13,683 nucleotides of DNA from JAVZGQ01 sp038998365 (GCA_038998365.1 JAVZHJ010000020.1:1-13683); one strand, 5' to 3'; shown: positions 7,084 to 13,493, counted from the stretch's first letter. Notes: generated by a model from the letters alone, not told the origin. Numbers and translations: made by a program.

Positions 7084-8028
7084 TCAAATTACCTCTACTT
7101 TCATTTTCTTCTCAACCTTTTTGTAAAAAGCATAAACTTCATCTTTGAAAGGCAAACCAGCTGCTCCTTCTCTTGTAACCTTCAAAGCACCACATGCATT
7201 TGCAAACTTCACACATTCTTCGATTCTTTCTTTCTGCAAGAACTTGTGTAAAAAGCCGGCAGCGAAAGCATCCCCTGCTCCTATAGTATCAACAACCTTG
7301 ACAGGAACTGTGGAAACAGAAAAAGCTTTATTGTCCAAGTAAGCTAAAGTCTTATCTTTCCCACTTTTGACTATTATCATTTCACCCTTCATCTTCTTTC
7401 TCAAAAATTCTAAAGCTCTTTCGAAGTCGTAATCTGGATGACCAACAATTCTCACAACCTCAACTTTTGTGGTTATCAAAACATCAACATTTTTTAAGAT
7501 TGGATAAAGTTTCTTAAAGCCAGCTTGAGATTTGCTCCTTCCTGGATCAAAAGAAACAGTTTTCTTCATTTTTTTGGCAAGTTTGGCAGCATAAGCCAGA
7601 GCTTCAAGTGTAGTTCCACTCATGTGTAAGTGAGAAGAACTTGCTATTGCCTCTTTTGATATTTCACTTTTATGCAAAGGTTCATTTGCGCCAACCATTT
7701 CAAATAACAAAGGTTCACCACTTTTATCTATGACTATCATCGATACGCCTGTGGGTTTTTCAGTTGTTATTTTTACATACTTTGACTCAACACCATAGAA
7801 TTTTAATTGACTCAGCAAGTATTTGCCATGATCATCAAATCCTATTTTCCCAATCAAAGCAGTTTTCATTCCAAGCTTGGATAAATTGCAAGCAACGTTT
7901 GTGGCAGAGCCTCCTATGCTATGCGTAATTGTACCTTTGACAAAAGTCATCTTGTCTGGCTTTGGGAATTCTTCCACGAAAGACCTTGTATCGTAGAGAA
8001 TATGGCCAATACAAACAGCATCAAACAT
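7084..8028 (-). CDS. PfkB-family sugar kinase (candidate phosphofructokinase)
   Basis: A 314-residue ribokinase-fold carbohydrate kinase that phosphorylates a sugar or sugar phosphate with ATP. The substrate-side signature is HSIGGSATNVACNLSKLG at 36-53. The second PfkB signature is VVDTIGAGDAFAAGF at 245-259, with D253 as the predicted catalytic base and GAGD (250-253) as the anion hole. SFDPGRS at 159-165 and the VIVKSG-like strand at 219-223 are also typical. Length is normal for the family. Sequence alone does not fix the substrate: ribokinase, fructokinase, LacC/PfkB-type 6-phosphofructokinase and sulfofructose kinase share these motifs. Its position, immediately before a LacD-type aldolase and after PGK and GAPDH, favours a fructose-6-phosphate or related hexose-phosphate substrate. 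The start is ATG at 8026-8028, only five bases after the PGK stop and without a clear SD. Confidence 0.85.
   Translation of the reverse strand: MFDAVCIGHILYDTRSFVEEFPKPDKMTFVKGTITHSIGGSATNVACNLSKLGMKTALIGKIGFDDHGKYLLSQLKFYGVESKYVKITTEKPTGVSMIVIDKSGEPLLFEMVGANEPLHKSEISKEAIASSSHLHMSGTTLEALAYAAKLAKKMKKTVSFDPGRSKSQAGFKKLYPILKNVDVLITTKVEVVRIVGHPDYDFERALEFLRKKMKGEMIIVKSGKDKTLAYLDNKAFSVSTVPVKVVDTIGAGDAFAAGFLHKFLQKERIEECVKFANACGALKVTREGAAGLPFKDEVYAFYKKVEKKMKVEVI
7091..7096 (-). promoter_or_regulatory. Shine-Dalgarno site deciding the aldolase TTG start
   Basis: The minus strand reads AGAGGT inside the final codons of the PfkB kinase gene. It lies seven bases before the TTG at 7081-7083, which immediately follows the kinase TGA. 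This matches the core of the archaeal SD consensus and supports TTG rather than a shorter start. It implies translation of the aldolase by ribosomes finishing the kinase. Confidence 0.6.
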
Positions 8029-8033
8029 AATAA

Positions 8034-9290
8034 TTATTTGAAGTTCTTCCTTTTTATTTTTCCTTTGAATTTTTGGTAAGAGAGTTTTAAAGCTTCTATC
8101 CCAGACATTGGCTTTCCAGAAAGATAAGTTATCAAAGCCCCACCACCTAAGCTTATGTAAGAAAATTTCTCTTTCTCTATACCAAGCTTTTCTATTGCCA
8201 AGCCTGTGTCCCCGCCACCAATCAAGCTGAAAGCTTTTGAGCTTGCTATGGCTTCAAGAATTTCTCTTGTTCCAATCTCAAACCCTTTCTTCTCATAAAC
8301 TCCAGGTGGCCCCTTCATCACTATGGATCTTGCTTTCCTTATGATCTCAATGTAATTCCTGATGGTTTCGCTTCCTATGTCTAAAATCATTGCATCGCAA
8401 GGAAGTTCTTTCACGTTGACTTCTTTCCTTTTTCCATTTTCTTCCACAGCAACATCTTTTGGAATTTCTATTTTCATTTCATATTTCTCTAGAAGCTTTC
8501 TTGCTTGGGGTATCAAATCCAAAAATCCTTTTTGCTCGAAGAACTTAAGCGTCGGTTCGCCAAGCTTGTAACCTTTTGCTGTCAAGAGGATTTCGCCAAC
8601 AGTGCCACAAGTCAAAATTTTTTCCATAAATTCAAGCCTATTTTCAAGAAAATGTTCCATTATATTCAAACAATCATCAGGCTTTGCTCCTCCTAAGATG
8701 AAGACATTGCCAGAAGCTTGTAAAACTTTTTCTACAGAACTTAACTCTTTTTCCATGACTTTTCCTGCTATTGTTGGCAAGACTAAAGCAAACCCAACAA
8801 TGGAAGCATGAGATCGATGAGAAGCAGAAAAAGCATCTTGAACAAAAAAATCAGCAAGTGGAGCTAGAGTTTGAACAAGCTTACTCTTTGCATGCTCTTC
8901 TAGGCCTTTTTCTTGAGTTTCTTCATCTAAAAACCTCACATTGTCTAAGAGCAAAGCCTCGCCCTCCTTCAAATTTTTTATTTCATTCAAAGCTCTTTCA
9001 CCAATAACATCATCAACAAATTTCACTTCTTTTCCTAGATGCTTGCTCAAGAGCTTAGAATGTTGCTCTAGGCTGGTGAAATCTTCATCGCCTTTCCTTC
9101 CTTGATGAGCAAGAATCACAACTTTTGCTCTATTTTCAATCAAAAATTGAATTGTTTTTGCATGCTCTCTAATTCTTTCACAATCTTCTATCCTTCTTTC
9201 TTCTTTATTGTAAGGGGCATTCAAATCTGCTCTCAAAAGAACAGTTTTTCCTTTTAGTTCAAAATCTTCTAAAGTGAAATAATCTTTCAT
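8034..9290 (-). CDS. pgk: Phosphoglycerate kinase
   Basis: Transfers phosphate between 1,3-bisphosphoglycerate and ADP in glycolysis and gluconeogenesis. The 418-residue protein has the two-domain PGK layout. N-terminal substrate motifs are RADLN at 20-24, HQGR at 62-65, DNVRF at 116-120 and DAFSASHRSHAS at 152-163. C-terminal nucleotide motifs are GGAKPDD at 200-206, GPPGVYE at 328-334, GGGDT at 358-362 and SLGGGA at 380-385. All expected segments are present and length is normal for archaeal PGK. A longer reading from a TTG at 9303-9305 would overlap the GAPDH gene and add five residues. I chose the ATG at 9288-9290, four bases after the GAPDH stop, because the conserved protein begins there. 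Order GAPDH then PGK indicates co-expression of consecutive steps. Confidence 0.96.
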   Translation of the reverse strand: MKDYFTLEDFELKGKTVLLRADLNAPYNKEERRIEDCERIREHAKTIQFLIENRAKVVILAHQGRKGDEDFTSLEQHSKLLSKHLGKEVKFVDDVIGERALNEIKNLKEGEALLLDNVRFLDEETQEKGLEEHAKSKLVQTLAPLADFFVQDAFSASHRSHASIVGFALVLPTIAGKVMEKELSSVEKVLQASGNVFILGGAKPDDCLNIMEHFLENRLEFMEKILTCGTVGEILLTAKGYKLGEPTLKFFEQKGFLDLIPQARKLLEKYEMKIEIPKDVAVEENGKRKEVNVKELPCDAMILDIGSETIRNYIEIIRKARSIVMKGPPGVYEKKGFEIGTREILEAIASSKAFSLIGGGDTGLAIEKLGIEKEKFSYISLGGGALITYLSGKPMSGIEALKLSYQKFKGKIKRKNFK

Positions 9291-9294
9291 GAAT

Positions 9295-10332
9295 TCACTT
9301 TTCAATTCCTAAGGCTTTGTTGGTTTTTTCTATTGACTTGAACTTATCAGCTTCAATTCCAGTTATAGCTCTAATTGCATCTATTGTTTCAGGAATCACA
9401 ATTGCTTCTGAATGTACAGCGTGCATCCAATAAAACCTATTTTTCTCTACTGTTATCGATTCGTCCCAAATTGCAACTTCGTACATATCATACCTTGGCC
9501 TACAAAGATCTCTGAATCTTTCTATGATCTCAGAAGTTGCAGCATAACCATGAGAAGCTTTCAGCAATATCATCCTTGAGCCTTCTTCAAAAGCTTTCTT
9601 GAATTCTTCTGTGCTGGCTTGTTTTTTAATCTTTCCAGTTATCATGTGCAAATGAGCTAAAGTGGAAGGAACTTTCACTGCCATAGTTTTTATGTTTATA
9701 TGTGGCAAAACAGTTTGCAAATCAGGACCTTGATGGGAAGGAACGTGAGTCTCGGGAACAACAGCATTTATTGGTCCAGATTTTTCATCCCAGGGGTCTG
9801 TTGCCCTTCTAACTAAAGCGGCGAAAACTTCTTCTATTCCAAATTTTTGGTCAATCGTGAAAATTGTTCTTGCTAAGGAAGTTGTGTTGCAGCTCACCAC
9901 TCTGACAGAATTTTTATTTAAAGCCTTTTCATAATTTGCTATTGCCACAAAGCTGACATCAGCAACTTCAGCTTTTTCTCCACCTTGAAAGACCATCTTC
10001 ACTTTATACTTTTGATACAAAGGCTTATTCTTTTCTCCAATTTTTGCTGGTGTGCAATCGCAAACCAAATCAACTTCTCCAGAAGCAAGCAAATCTTCTA
10101 GCAAACCTTTAACATACATTCCTCCTTCAGTCAAAGCTTTCATTCCATCTTGGTTGGAAGCATACAAATCAGTTTTGTATAAAGGCCCGTTAGGCTCAAG
10201 CACCGTTCTCAACCAGCTTGTAGGAGCAACATCTGCTATGCCGACAAGCTTCATGTCATCTTGAAGCTTAATTGCATGGGCAACTCTTTTTCCAATTGTG
10301 CCTACACCATTAACAACAACTTTTATTGCCAT
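9295..10332 (-). CDS. gap: Glyceraldehyde-3-phosphate dehydrogenase, archaeal class II
   Basis: Phosphorylating GAPDH, interconverting glyceraldehyde-3-phosphate and 1,3-bisphosphoglycerate. The 345-residue protein starts with the Rossmann motif NGVGTIGKRVAHAI at 8-21. The catalytic cysteine is C148 in VSCNTTSLART, the archaeal class II form. VPETHVPSHQGPD at 192-204 and VPSTLAHLHM at 221-230 (catalytic-His region) are typical. An unusual point is D34 in VGIADVAPTSW at the end of the second strand, where class II enzymes I recall carry VTKT-type Lys residues and use NADP; Asp suggests NAD preference. The frame stays open upstream to 10413, but I chose the ATG at 10330-10332. Homology begins there, GTGAT (10336-10340) lies three bases upstream, and the extension would overlap the SDR gene. 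PGK follows after four bases. Confidence 0.96.
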   Translation of the reverse strand: MAIKVVVNGVGTIGKRVAHAIKLQDDMKLVGIADVAPTSWLRTVLEPNGPLYKTDLYASNQDGMKALTEGGMYVKGLLEDLLASGEVDLVCDCTPAKIGEKNKPLYQKYKVKMVFQGGEKAEVADVSFVAIANYEKALNKNSVRVVSCNTTSLARTIFTIDQKFGIEEVFAALVRRATDPWDEKSGPINAVVPETHVPSHQGPDLQTVLPHINIKTMAVKVPSTLAHLHMITGKIKKQASTEEFKKAFEEGSRMILLKASHGYAATSEIIERFRDLCRPRYDMYEVAIWDESITVEKNRFYWMHAVHSEAIVIPETIDAIRAITGIEADKFKSIEKTNKALGIEK

Positions 10333-10376
10333 GCTATCACAACTAATTAAATTTGTTTTCTTTTTAGCATAAATTT
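10333..10376 (-). promoter_or_regulatory. SDR-GAPDH spacer with SD and possible TATA box
   Basis: This 44-base spacer carries GTGAT (10336-10340), an SD-like element just before the GAPDH ATG. AT-rich boxes such as AAATTTAAT lie about 20-25 bases upstream of the start. It is the largest gap inside the SDR-to-aldolase run, so GAPDH may have its own promoter in addition to readthrough from the SDR gene. The TATA call is weak because the whole spacer is AT-rich. Confidence 0.3.
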
Positions 10377-11120
10377 TTACTGTAAAGTGTAGCCACCGTC
10401 TGCAACTATGCATTGGCCAGTTATCAAGCTTGAGTCGTCGCTAGCAAGGAAAACTGCTAAATTTGCTATGTCTATCGGCTTTCCCCATCTCCCTATTGGA
10501 ATTGCTTTTTTCATCTGCTCGTACATTTCTGTTCCCAGGGCTTGAGTTCCAGGTGTTTCTATTGGTCCAGGAGCTATTGCATTGACATTTATACCAAAAG
10601 GAGCTAGCTCTAAGGCCAAAGCTCGGGTGAAGCCAACTATGCCGGCTTTGCTTGCTGAGTAATGAACAAGCTGTTGAAAGCCAACTACAGAGCCGGCTAT
10701 TGAAGAAATGTTTATTATTTTGCCATATCTTTGTTGAACCATAGCAGAGATAACCGCCTTTGTACAATTGTAAGTTCCCTTCAAGTTGATATTCAAAACC
10801 TTGTCCCAGTCTTTCTCTTCCATCTCGACAAAAGGTTTGAAGGGAAATATTCCTGCGTTATTGACAAGAATATCAATTCTCCCAAATTTCTTCAAGACTT
10901 CTTGTGCCATTTTCTTTGCATCTTTGTTGCTAGAAATATCAAGCTTCAAAGCTAAAGCTTCTCCTCCCAAGCTTTGAATTTCTTTTGCCACTTCTTTCTC
11001 TTTCCCTGTTATGTCTGTAACCACAACTTTCGCTCCTTCTTTTGCAAAAGCTAAAGCAATTTCCCTTCCTATGCCTTGACCTGCTCCAGTAACTATTGCA
11101 ACTTTGTCTTTCAGCTTCAT
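10377..11120 (-). CDS. Short-chain dehydrogenase/reductase (SDR), FabG/glucose-dehydrogenase-like
   Basis: A 247-residue classical SDR oxidoreductase. The nucleotide-binding loop is TGAGQGIG at 11-18, NNAG is at 87-90, and the catalytic set is N112, S140, Y154 and K158 in the HYSASK context. AIAPGPIETP at 181-190 and the C-terminal VADGGYTLQ are also typical. D36, at the end of the second strand, usually indicates NAD(H) rather than NADP(H) in this family. Length is standard and the protein is cytoplasmic. The substrate is unknown. Database names for such proteins vary between 3-oxoacyl-ACP reductase and glucose 1-dehydrogenase, and neither can be supported here. Its place directly ahead of GAPDH, PGK, a sugar kinase and an aldolase suggests a sugar or three-carbon substrate, or NADH re-oxidation, as inference. 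Start is ATG at 11118-11120, downstream of a good TATA-like box. Confidence 0.9.
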   Translation of the reverse strand: MKLKDKVAIVTGAGQGIGREIALAFAKEGAKVVVTDITGKEKEVAKEIQSLGGEALALKLDISSNKDAKKMAQEVLKKFGRIDILVNNAGIFPFKPFVEMEEKDWDKVLNINLKGTYNCTKAVISAMVQQRYGKIINISSIAGSVVGFQQLVHYSASKAGIVGFTRALALELAPFGINVNAIAPGPIETPGTQALGTEMYEQMKKAIPIGRWGKPIDIANLAVFLASDDSSLITGQCIVADGGYTLQ

Positions 11121-11143
11121 AATTATTAAATTGAATTTCTATC

Positions 11144-11156
11144 CAATATAAATTTT
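11144..11156 (-). promoter_or_regulatory. TATA-like box for the SDR-GAPDH-PGK-kinase-aldolase run
   Basis: In the 40-base gap between the triosephosphate isomerase and SDR genes the minus strand reads AAAATTTATATTGG, a good match to archaeal TATA boxes. It is centred about 30 bases before the SDR ATG. It could start a five-gene transcript running to the aldolase. It also means TPI may belong to the ribosomal-protein transcript upstream rather than to this one. Confidence 0.5.
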
Positions 11157-11160
11157 CTCT

Positions 11161-11823
11161 CTATTCAATAGCCCTTGCAAATTCTTCCAAAATTTTTTCA
11201 TGATTTTTTGCTTTGACGACGCTTGAAGAAACAAGCACACCAACAGTGCCAAGCTCCAAAGCTTTTTTGACATCCAAGCCAGAAGAAATTCCTGCTCCAC
11301 ACAAAACTTTCACTTTCGGCTCAAGCTTTCCTATAACTTCAACAAACTCTTTCACGCTATCAGGCTTAACTCTAGAAATTGCCCTGCCTGTGCCAATCAA
11401 AAAAGGATCTTCATAAGCCAAAAAATCTGGTTTAAATTTTGCTATTCTTTTCCCTTCTTCCAAGCTTCCAGCACAGCAAACTGTTGTTAGCTTAAACTTT
11501 CTTGCAATTTTTACGCAACTTTCAATTTCTTTCAAGCTGAGCTTTCTTTCAGAATGGTTTATGATGACACCTTTTGTACCCGCTTCTTTCAAAGCTTTAG
11601 CGCTCATGTGACCAGTGAAAGCTCCTTCTTCTATTGCATCCATATGTTGAGCAAAAGTTTCTATTTTGAGGTTAGCTATTTCCTTGATATCAACAAACTG
11701 AGGAGCAACTGCTATTCTAAGCTTGTATTTTCTTGCTATTTTTTCGCAAGTTTTTGCAAGCTCAAAAGCTTTTTTTCCAGCAACATAACACTTGAAATTG
11801 ACTAAAATTAAAGGTAACTCCAT
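11161..11823 (-). CDS. tpiA: Triosephosphate isomerase, archaeal type
   Basis: Interconverts dihydroxyacetone phosphate and glyceraldehyde-3-phosphate. At 220 residues it has the short archaeal length (bacterial and eukaryotic enzymes are about 250). N9 and K11 in LVNFKCY form the substrate site, and H90 in INHSERK is the catalytic histidine. The catalytic glutamate is E138 in AYEDPFLIGTGRAIS, where archaeal enzymes usually read AVEPPELIGTG. The phosphate-binding loops are LCGAGISSG at 174-182 and GVLVSSSVVKA at 195-205. The EDPF variant beside the catalytic Glu is a small departure from the common form, but the active site looks intact. The gene starts at ATG 11821-11823, nine bases after the stop of the unknown 131-residue protein and without an obvious SD. 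It is therefore probably co-transcribed with the ribosomal genes. Confidence 0.95.
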   Translation of the reverse strand: MELPLILVNFKCYVAGKKAFELAKTCEKIARKYKLRIAVAPQFVDIKEIANLKIETFAQHMDAIEEGAFTGHMSAKALKEAGTKGVIINHSERKLSLKEIESCVKIARKFKLTTVCCAGSLEEGKRIAKFKPDFLAYEDPFLIGTGRAISRVKPDSVKEFVEVIGKLEPKVKVLCGAGISSGLDVKKALELGTVGVLVSSSVVKAKNHEKILEEFARAIE

Positions 11824-11832
11824 AATTCTATT

Positions 11833-12228
11833 TTAGCGCAAGAAAAAATAAGATGTTTTTAAACTTCTCATAATTTCTGGAAACTTTTCCGAAAATTTTT
11901 TATTCTCTTCAATTTCTTCTTCACAGCTTTCTTCAAAGTGGTATATTTTTCTTCCACTTTTCACGCTTATTTCTTTCCCACTTCTTTCACAAATTACACC
12001 TTTGATTATTCGTGGGGAATAATGCTCTTCACCTAGAATGCCTAGTTGTATAAAAAACTCTCCAAATATATCAAGAAAATTTTCTCTTTTAGCATCTTCA
12101 TTCAACACATAATGCAGTCTAAAGATCTTTCCATCCCTTTTGTAAAAAACTCTTTGTGTGCGTAAATCGAAATCTGGAGAAGAAAATGTTATTACAGAAT
12201 ATTTTTCTAGTTCAATTTCTTCTACCAT
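11833..12228 (-). CDS. Unrecognised 131-residue protein following uL13
   Basis: I do not recognise this protein. It is soluble, with no signal peptide or membrane segment. Its first half looks like mixed strands and loops (KYSVITFSSPDFDLRTQRVF, 9-28). An aromatic stretch FLDIFGEFFIQLG lies at 51-63, and a short segment with C80 and basic residues (GVICERSGKEISVKSGRK) at 77-94. An acidic charged helix SCEEEIEENKKFSEKFPEI follows at 101-119. Only two cysteines (C80, C102) are present, so there is no zinc-finger pattern. The start codon overlaps the end of the uL13 gene by seven bases, so it is probably translated in step with it, and TPI follows after nine bases. In most archaea the position after uL13 holds ribosomal protein S9; this is not S9, as the basic C-terminal tail is missing. 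Coding status is supported by tight packing and an intact frame. Confidence 0.75.
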   Translation of the reverse strand: MVEEIELEKYSVITFSSPDFDLRTQRVFYKRDGKIFRLHYVLNEDAKRENFLDIFGEFFIQLGILGEEHYSPRIIKGVICERSGKEISVKSGRKIYHFEESCEEEIEENKKFSEKFPEIMRSLKTSYFFLR

Positions 12229-12644
12229 CTTTTCTTTGCTCCGATCGCAAGAGAAATTTCTTCCAAACTCATGAATTTTGTTTTTAGTTTTGAAGCATCT
12301 GCTTCTTTAATCTTCTTTAATTCTTTGCCCTTGAATTCTTCTGGCAAGCCGATGAAAACTTTAAGGTTCTTGTAAGCTTTCCTCCCTTTTGCTTTGTGCC
12401 ATGGTAGCATGCCACGAACTGTTCTTCTGAAAATTCCATCTGGTGTTTTTGGAAAGAATGGCCCGTGTTTAACATCACCACGCCAAATTTTCTCCAAATA
12501 TCTCTTTTGAATGTACTTTGGGTTTCCTGAAACCACAGCTTTCTCACAATTCACAACAAAAACCTTCTCTCCATTCAACAAATCTTTTGCTATCCTTGAG
12601 CAAATTCTTCCCAAGATTTGATTTTCAGCATCGTAAATTATCAT
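12222..12644 (-). CDS. rpl13: Large-subunit ribosomal protein uL13
   Basis: A 140-residue component of the large ribosomal subunit. Recognisable segments are YDAENQILGRICSRIAKDLL at 4-23, VNCEKAVVSGNPKYI at 31-45, DVKHGPFFPKTPDGIFRRTV at 57-76, and the strongly conserved RGMLPWHKAKGRKAYKNLKV at 77-96 followed by FIGLPEE. The ending KKRW is typical of archaeal members. The length fits archaeal uL13. It starts three bases after the eL18 stop, the usual archaeal order eL18-uL13. The last seven bases overlap the start of an unknown gene, where rps9 would be expected. Start is ATG at 12642-12644. Confidence 0.97.
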   Translation of the reverse strand: MIIYDAENQILGRICSRIAKDLLNGEKVFVVNCEKAVVSGNPKYIQKRYLEKIWRGDVKHGPFFPKTPDGIFRRTVRGMLPWHKAKGRKAYKNLKVFIGLPEEFKGKELKKIKEADASKLKTKFMSLEEISLAIGAKKRW

Positions 12645-12647
12645 AAT

Positions 12648-13010
12648 CTACACCAAAATTTTAACTCCACTTCCTTTTGGATTTTCTTTCAGCAATTCTT
12701 CTATTTTCATTGTTTTACCACCAGCCTTTTTTATCTTCTCTTCTGCTTTTGGCGAGAATCTCCAAGCAGCAACTTTAACAGGCTTTGTTATCTCACCATT
12801 ACCCAAAACCACACCTGGCACGATTACAATTTCATTCTCTTTAGCATGTCTATTAATTTCATAAACATTAACTTCAACTTTTTTCCTTCTGGGTTTTTCT
12901 AGCTTTTCGGCTACAGCTTTCCAAATAGGAGCTTTTAGCTCTTTGGATTTTTGCTTGAGCTCTTCTATTAGCTGCTTCAAGTACGGATTTGTTGGACCTG
13001 TTGGCTTCAT
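12648..13010 (-). CDS. rpl18e: Large-subunit ribosomal protein eL18 (L18e)
   Basis: A 120-residue ribosomal protein found in archaea and eukaryotes but not bacteria, so it is a strong taxonomic marker. Visible features are MKPTGPTNPYLKQLIEELKQ at the N-terminus, APIWKAVAEKLEKPRRKKVE at 27-46, VNVYEINRHAKENEIVIVPG at 47-66, and VLGNGEITKPVKVAAWRFS at 68-86. A C-terminal KGSGVKILV strand follows. Length is normal for archaea. Start is ATG at 13008-13010, preceded by a strong SD-like element. uL13 follows three bases after its stop. Upstream is a cyclophilin-like gene rather than rpoD, which commonly precedes eL18 in archaea. Confidence 0.97.
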   Translation of the reverse strand: MKPTGPTNPYLKQLIEELKQKSKELKAPIWKAVAEKLEKPRRKKVEVNVYEINRHAKENEIVIVPGVVLGNGEITKPVKVAAWRFSPKAEEKIKKAGGKTMKIEELLKENPKGSGVKILV

Positions 13011-13013
13011 TTT

Positions 13014-13022
13014 ATCACTCTC
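13014..13022 (-). promoter_or_regulatory. Shine-Dalgarno site of eL18
   Basis: The minus strand reads GAGAGTGAT ending three bases before the eL18 ATG, close to the archaeal GGAGGTGAT consensus. It contrasts with the apparently leaderless starts of the glucan genes and suggests eL18 is translated as an internal or leadered gene, possibly co-transcribed with the cyclophilin-like gene 33 bases upstream. Confidence 0.55.
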
Positions 13023-13043
13023 TTAATTTTGGATTAATAGTTT

Positions 13044-13424
13044 TTAAGCTTTTTCGACTCTTATTTTTTCACCATCTTTGACTTTCTTCAGAATTTCCAC
13101 AAAATTTTTACTTGTTATCTTTCCAAAAACATTAACTGGTGAATAAGCTCTTGGTTTTTCAGTTTTTGACACAGGCGTCTTTCCGAAAAAAATGCAAAAA
13201 CAAGAGCCTTCAATCCAATAAGCTAAATCACCAATTTCAACATCTTGTTGGGAATTTTCTTTTTCAAGCTTGACTGGAATTTCGAAGTAGATTTCTTCAC
13301 CCCATAAATTGGCTTTCCCTTCAATTGGCAAGGCTTGAATTATGGCTTCGGCTGTTTTTGGATTTTTCCTTTCTTCAATTTCTGCTCCTAAGTTTCCGTG
13401 CTGGGTTTTGATTAAAATCTTCAT
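13044..13424 (-). CDS. Cyclophilin-like fold protein (DUF369/COG2164 type)
   Basis: A 126-residue protein that resembles the small prokaryotic cyclophilin-like family (PF04126, structural member TM1367), from memory. Supporting motifs are NPKTAEAIIQALPIEGKANL at 21-40, WGEEIYFEIPV at 41-51, EIGDLAYWIEGSCFCIFFGK at 63-82, TPVS at 83-86 and YSPVNVFGKI at 94-103. Members have the cyclophilin beta-barrel, but peptidyl-prolyl isomerase activity is not established and the classical catalytic arginine context is not obvious here. No signal peptide is seen, so it is cytoplasmic. The gene precedes eL18 by 33 bases on the same strand. Start is ATG at 13422-13424. Confidence 0.8.
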   Translation of the reverse strand: MKILIKTQHGNLGAEIEERKNPKTAEAIIQALPIEGKANLWGEEIYFEIPVKLEKENSQQDVEIGDLAYWIEGSCFCIFFGKTPVSKTEKPRAYSPVNVFGKITSKNFVEILKKVKDGEKIRVEKA

Positions 13425-13493
13425 AAATTTGTGATAAATTTTAGAATTTAATATCTTTTAAAAAACTAGTTTAACAGAAGATTGTTTATAACT
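13425..13493 (-). promoter_or_regulatory. AT-rich spacer with oligo-T terminator and candidate promoter
   Basis: This 69-base gap separates the lamin-tail gene from the cyclophilin-like gene. On the minus strand six T residues (13460-13465) about 30 bases after the lamin-tail stop could terminate that transcript. AT-rich boxes around 13449-13464 (TTTAAAAGATATTAAAT) lie 25-40 bases before the cyclophilin-like ATG and could be its TATA element. No tRNA or other RNA gene is visible. Confidence 0.4.

Noticed and set aside
8362..9007. Several overlapping plus-strand open frames inside PGK
   Set aside because: Antisense shadows of a conserved gene, mutually overlapping and with no start-site signal.
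9291..9305. TTG start for PGK five codons upstream of the ATG
   Set aside because: It would overlap the GAPDH gene by 11 bases and adds nothing conserved; the ATG at 9288-9290 fits PGK homology.
6..9731. 15-base exact repeat GCAAATCAGGACCTT near positions 6 and 9717
   Set aside because: Both copies encode GPDL within unrelated conserved protein motifs (QKGPDLL and HQGPDLQ), so it is a codon coincidence rather than a repeat element.
10333..10413. 27-residue N-terminal extension of GAPDH
   Set aside because: The frame is open, but it overlaps the end of the SDR gene, is not GAPDH-like, and the Rossmann fold starts at the ATG at 10330-10332 with an SD-like element.
11833..12228. Divergent ribosomal protein S9
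   Set aside because: Position and length fit, but the basic C-terminal tail and the N-terminal S9 pattern are absent, and the protein is rather acidic.
12618..12902. Plus-strand 94-codon frame antisense to eL18 and uL13
   Set aside because: Phe/Asn/Tyr-rich translation is what Lys/Glu-rich genes give in reverse; no independent evidence.
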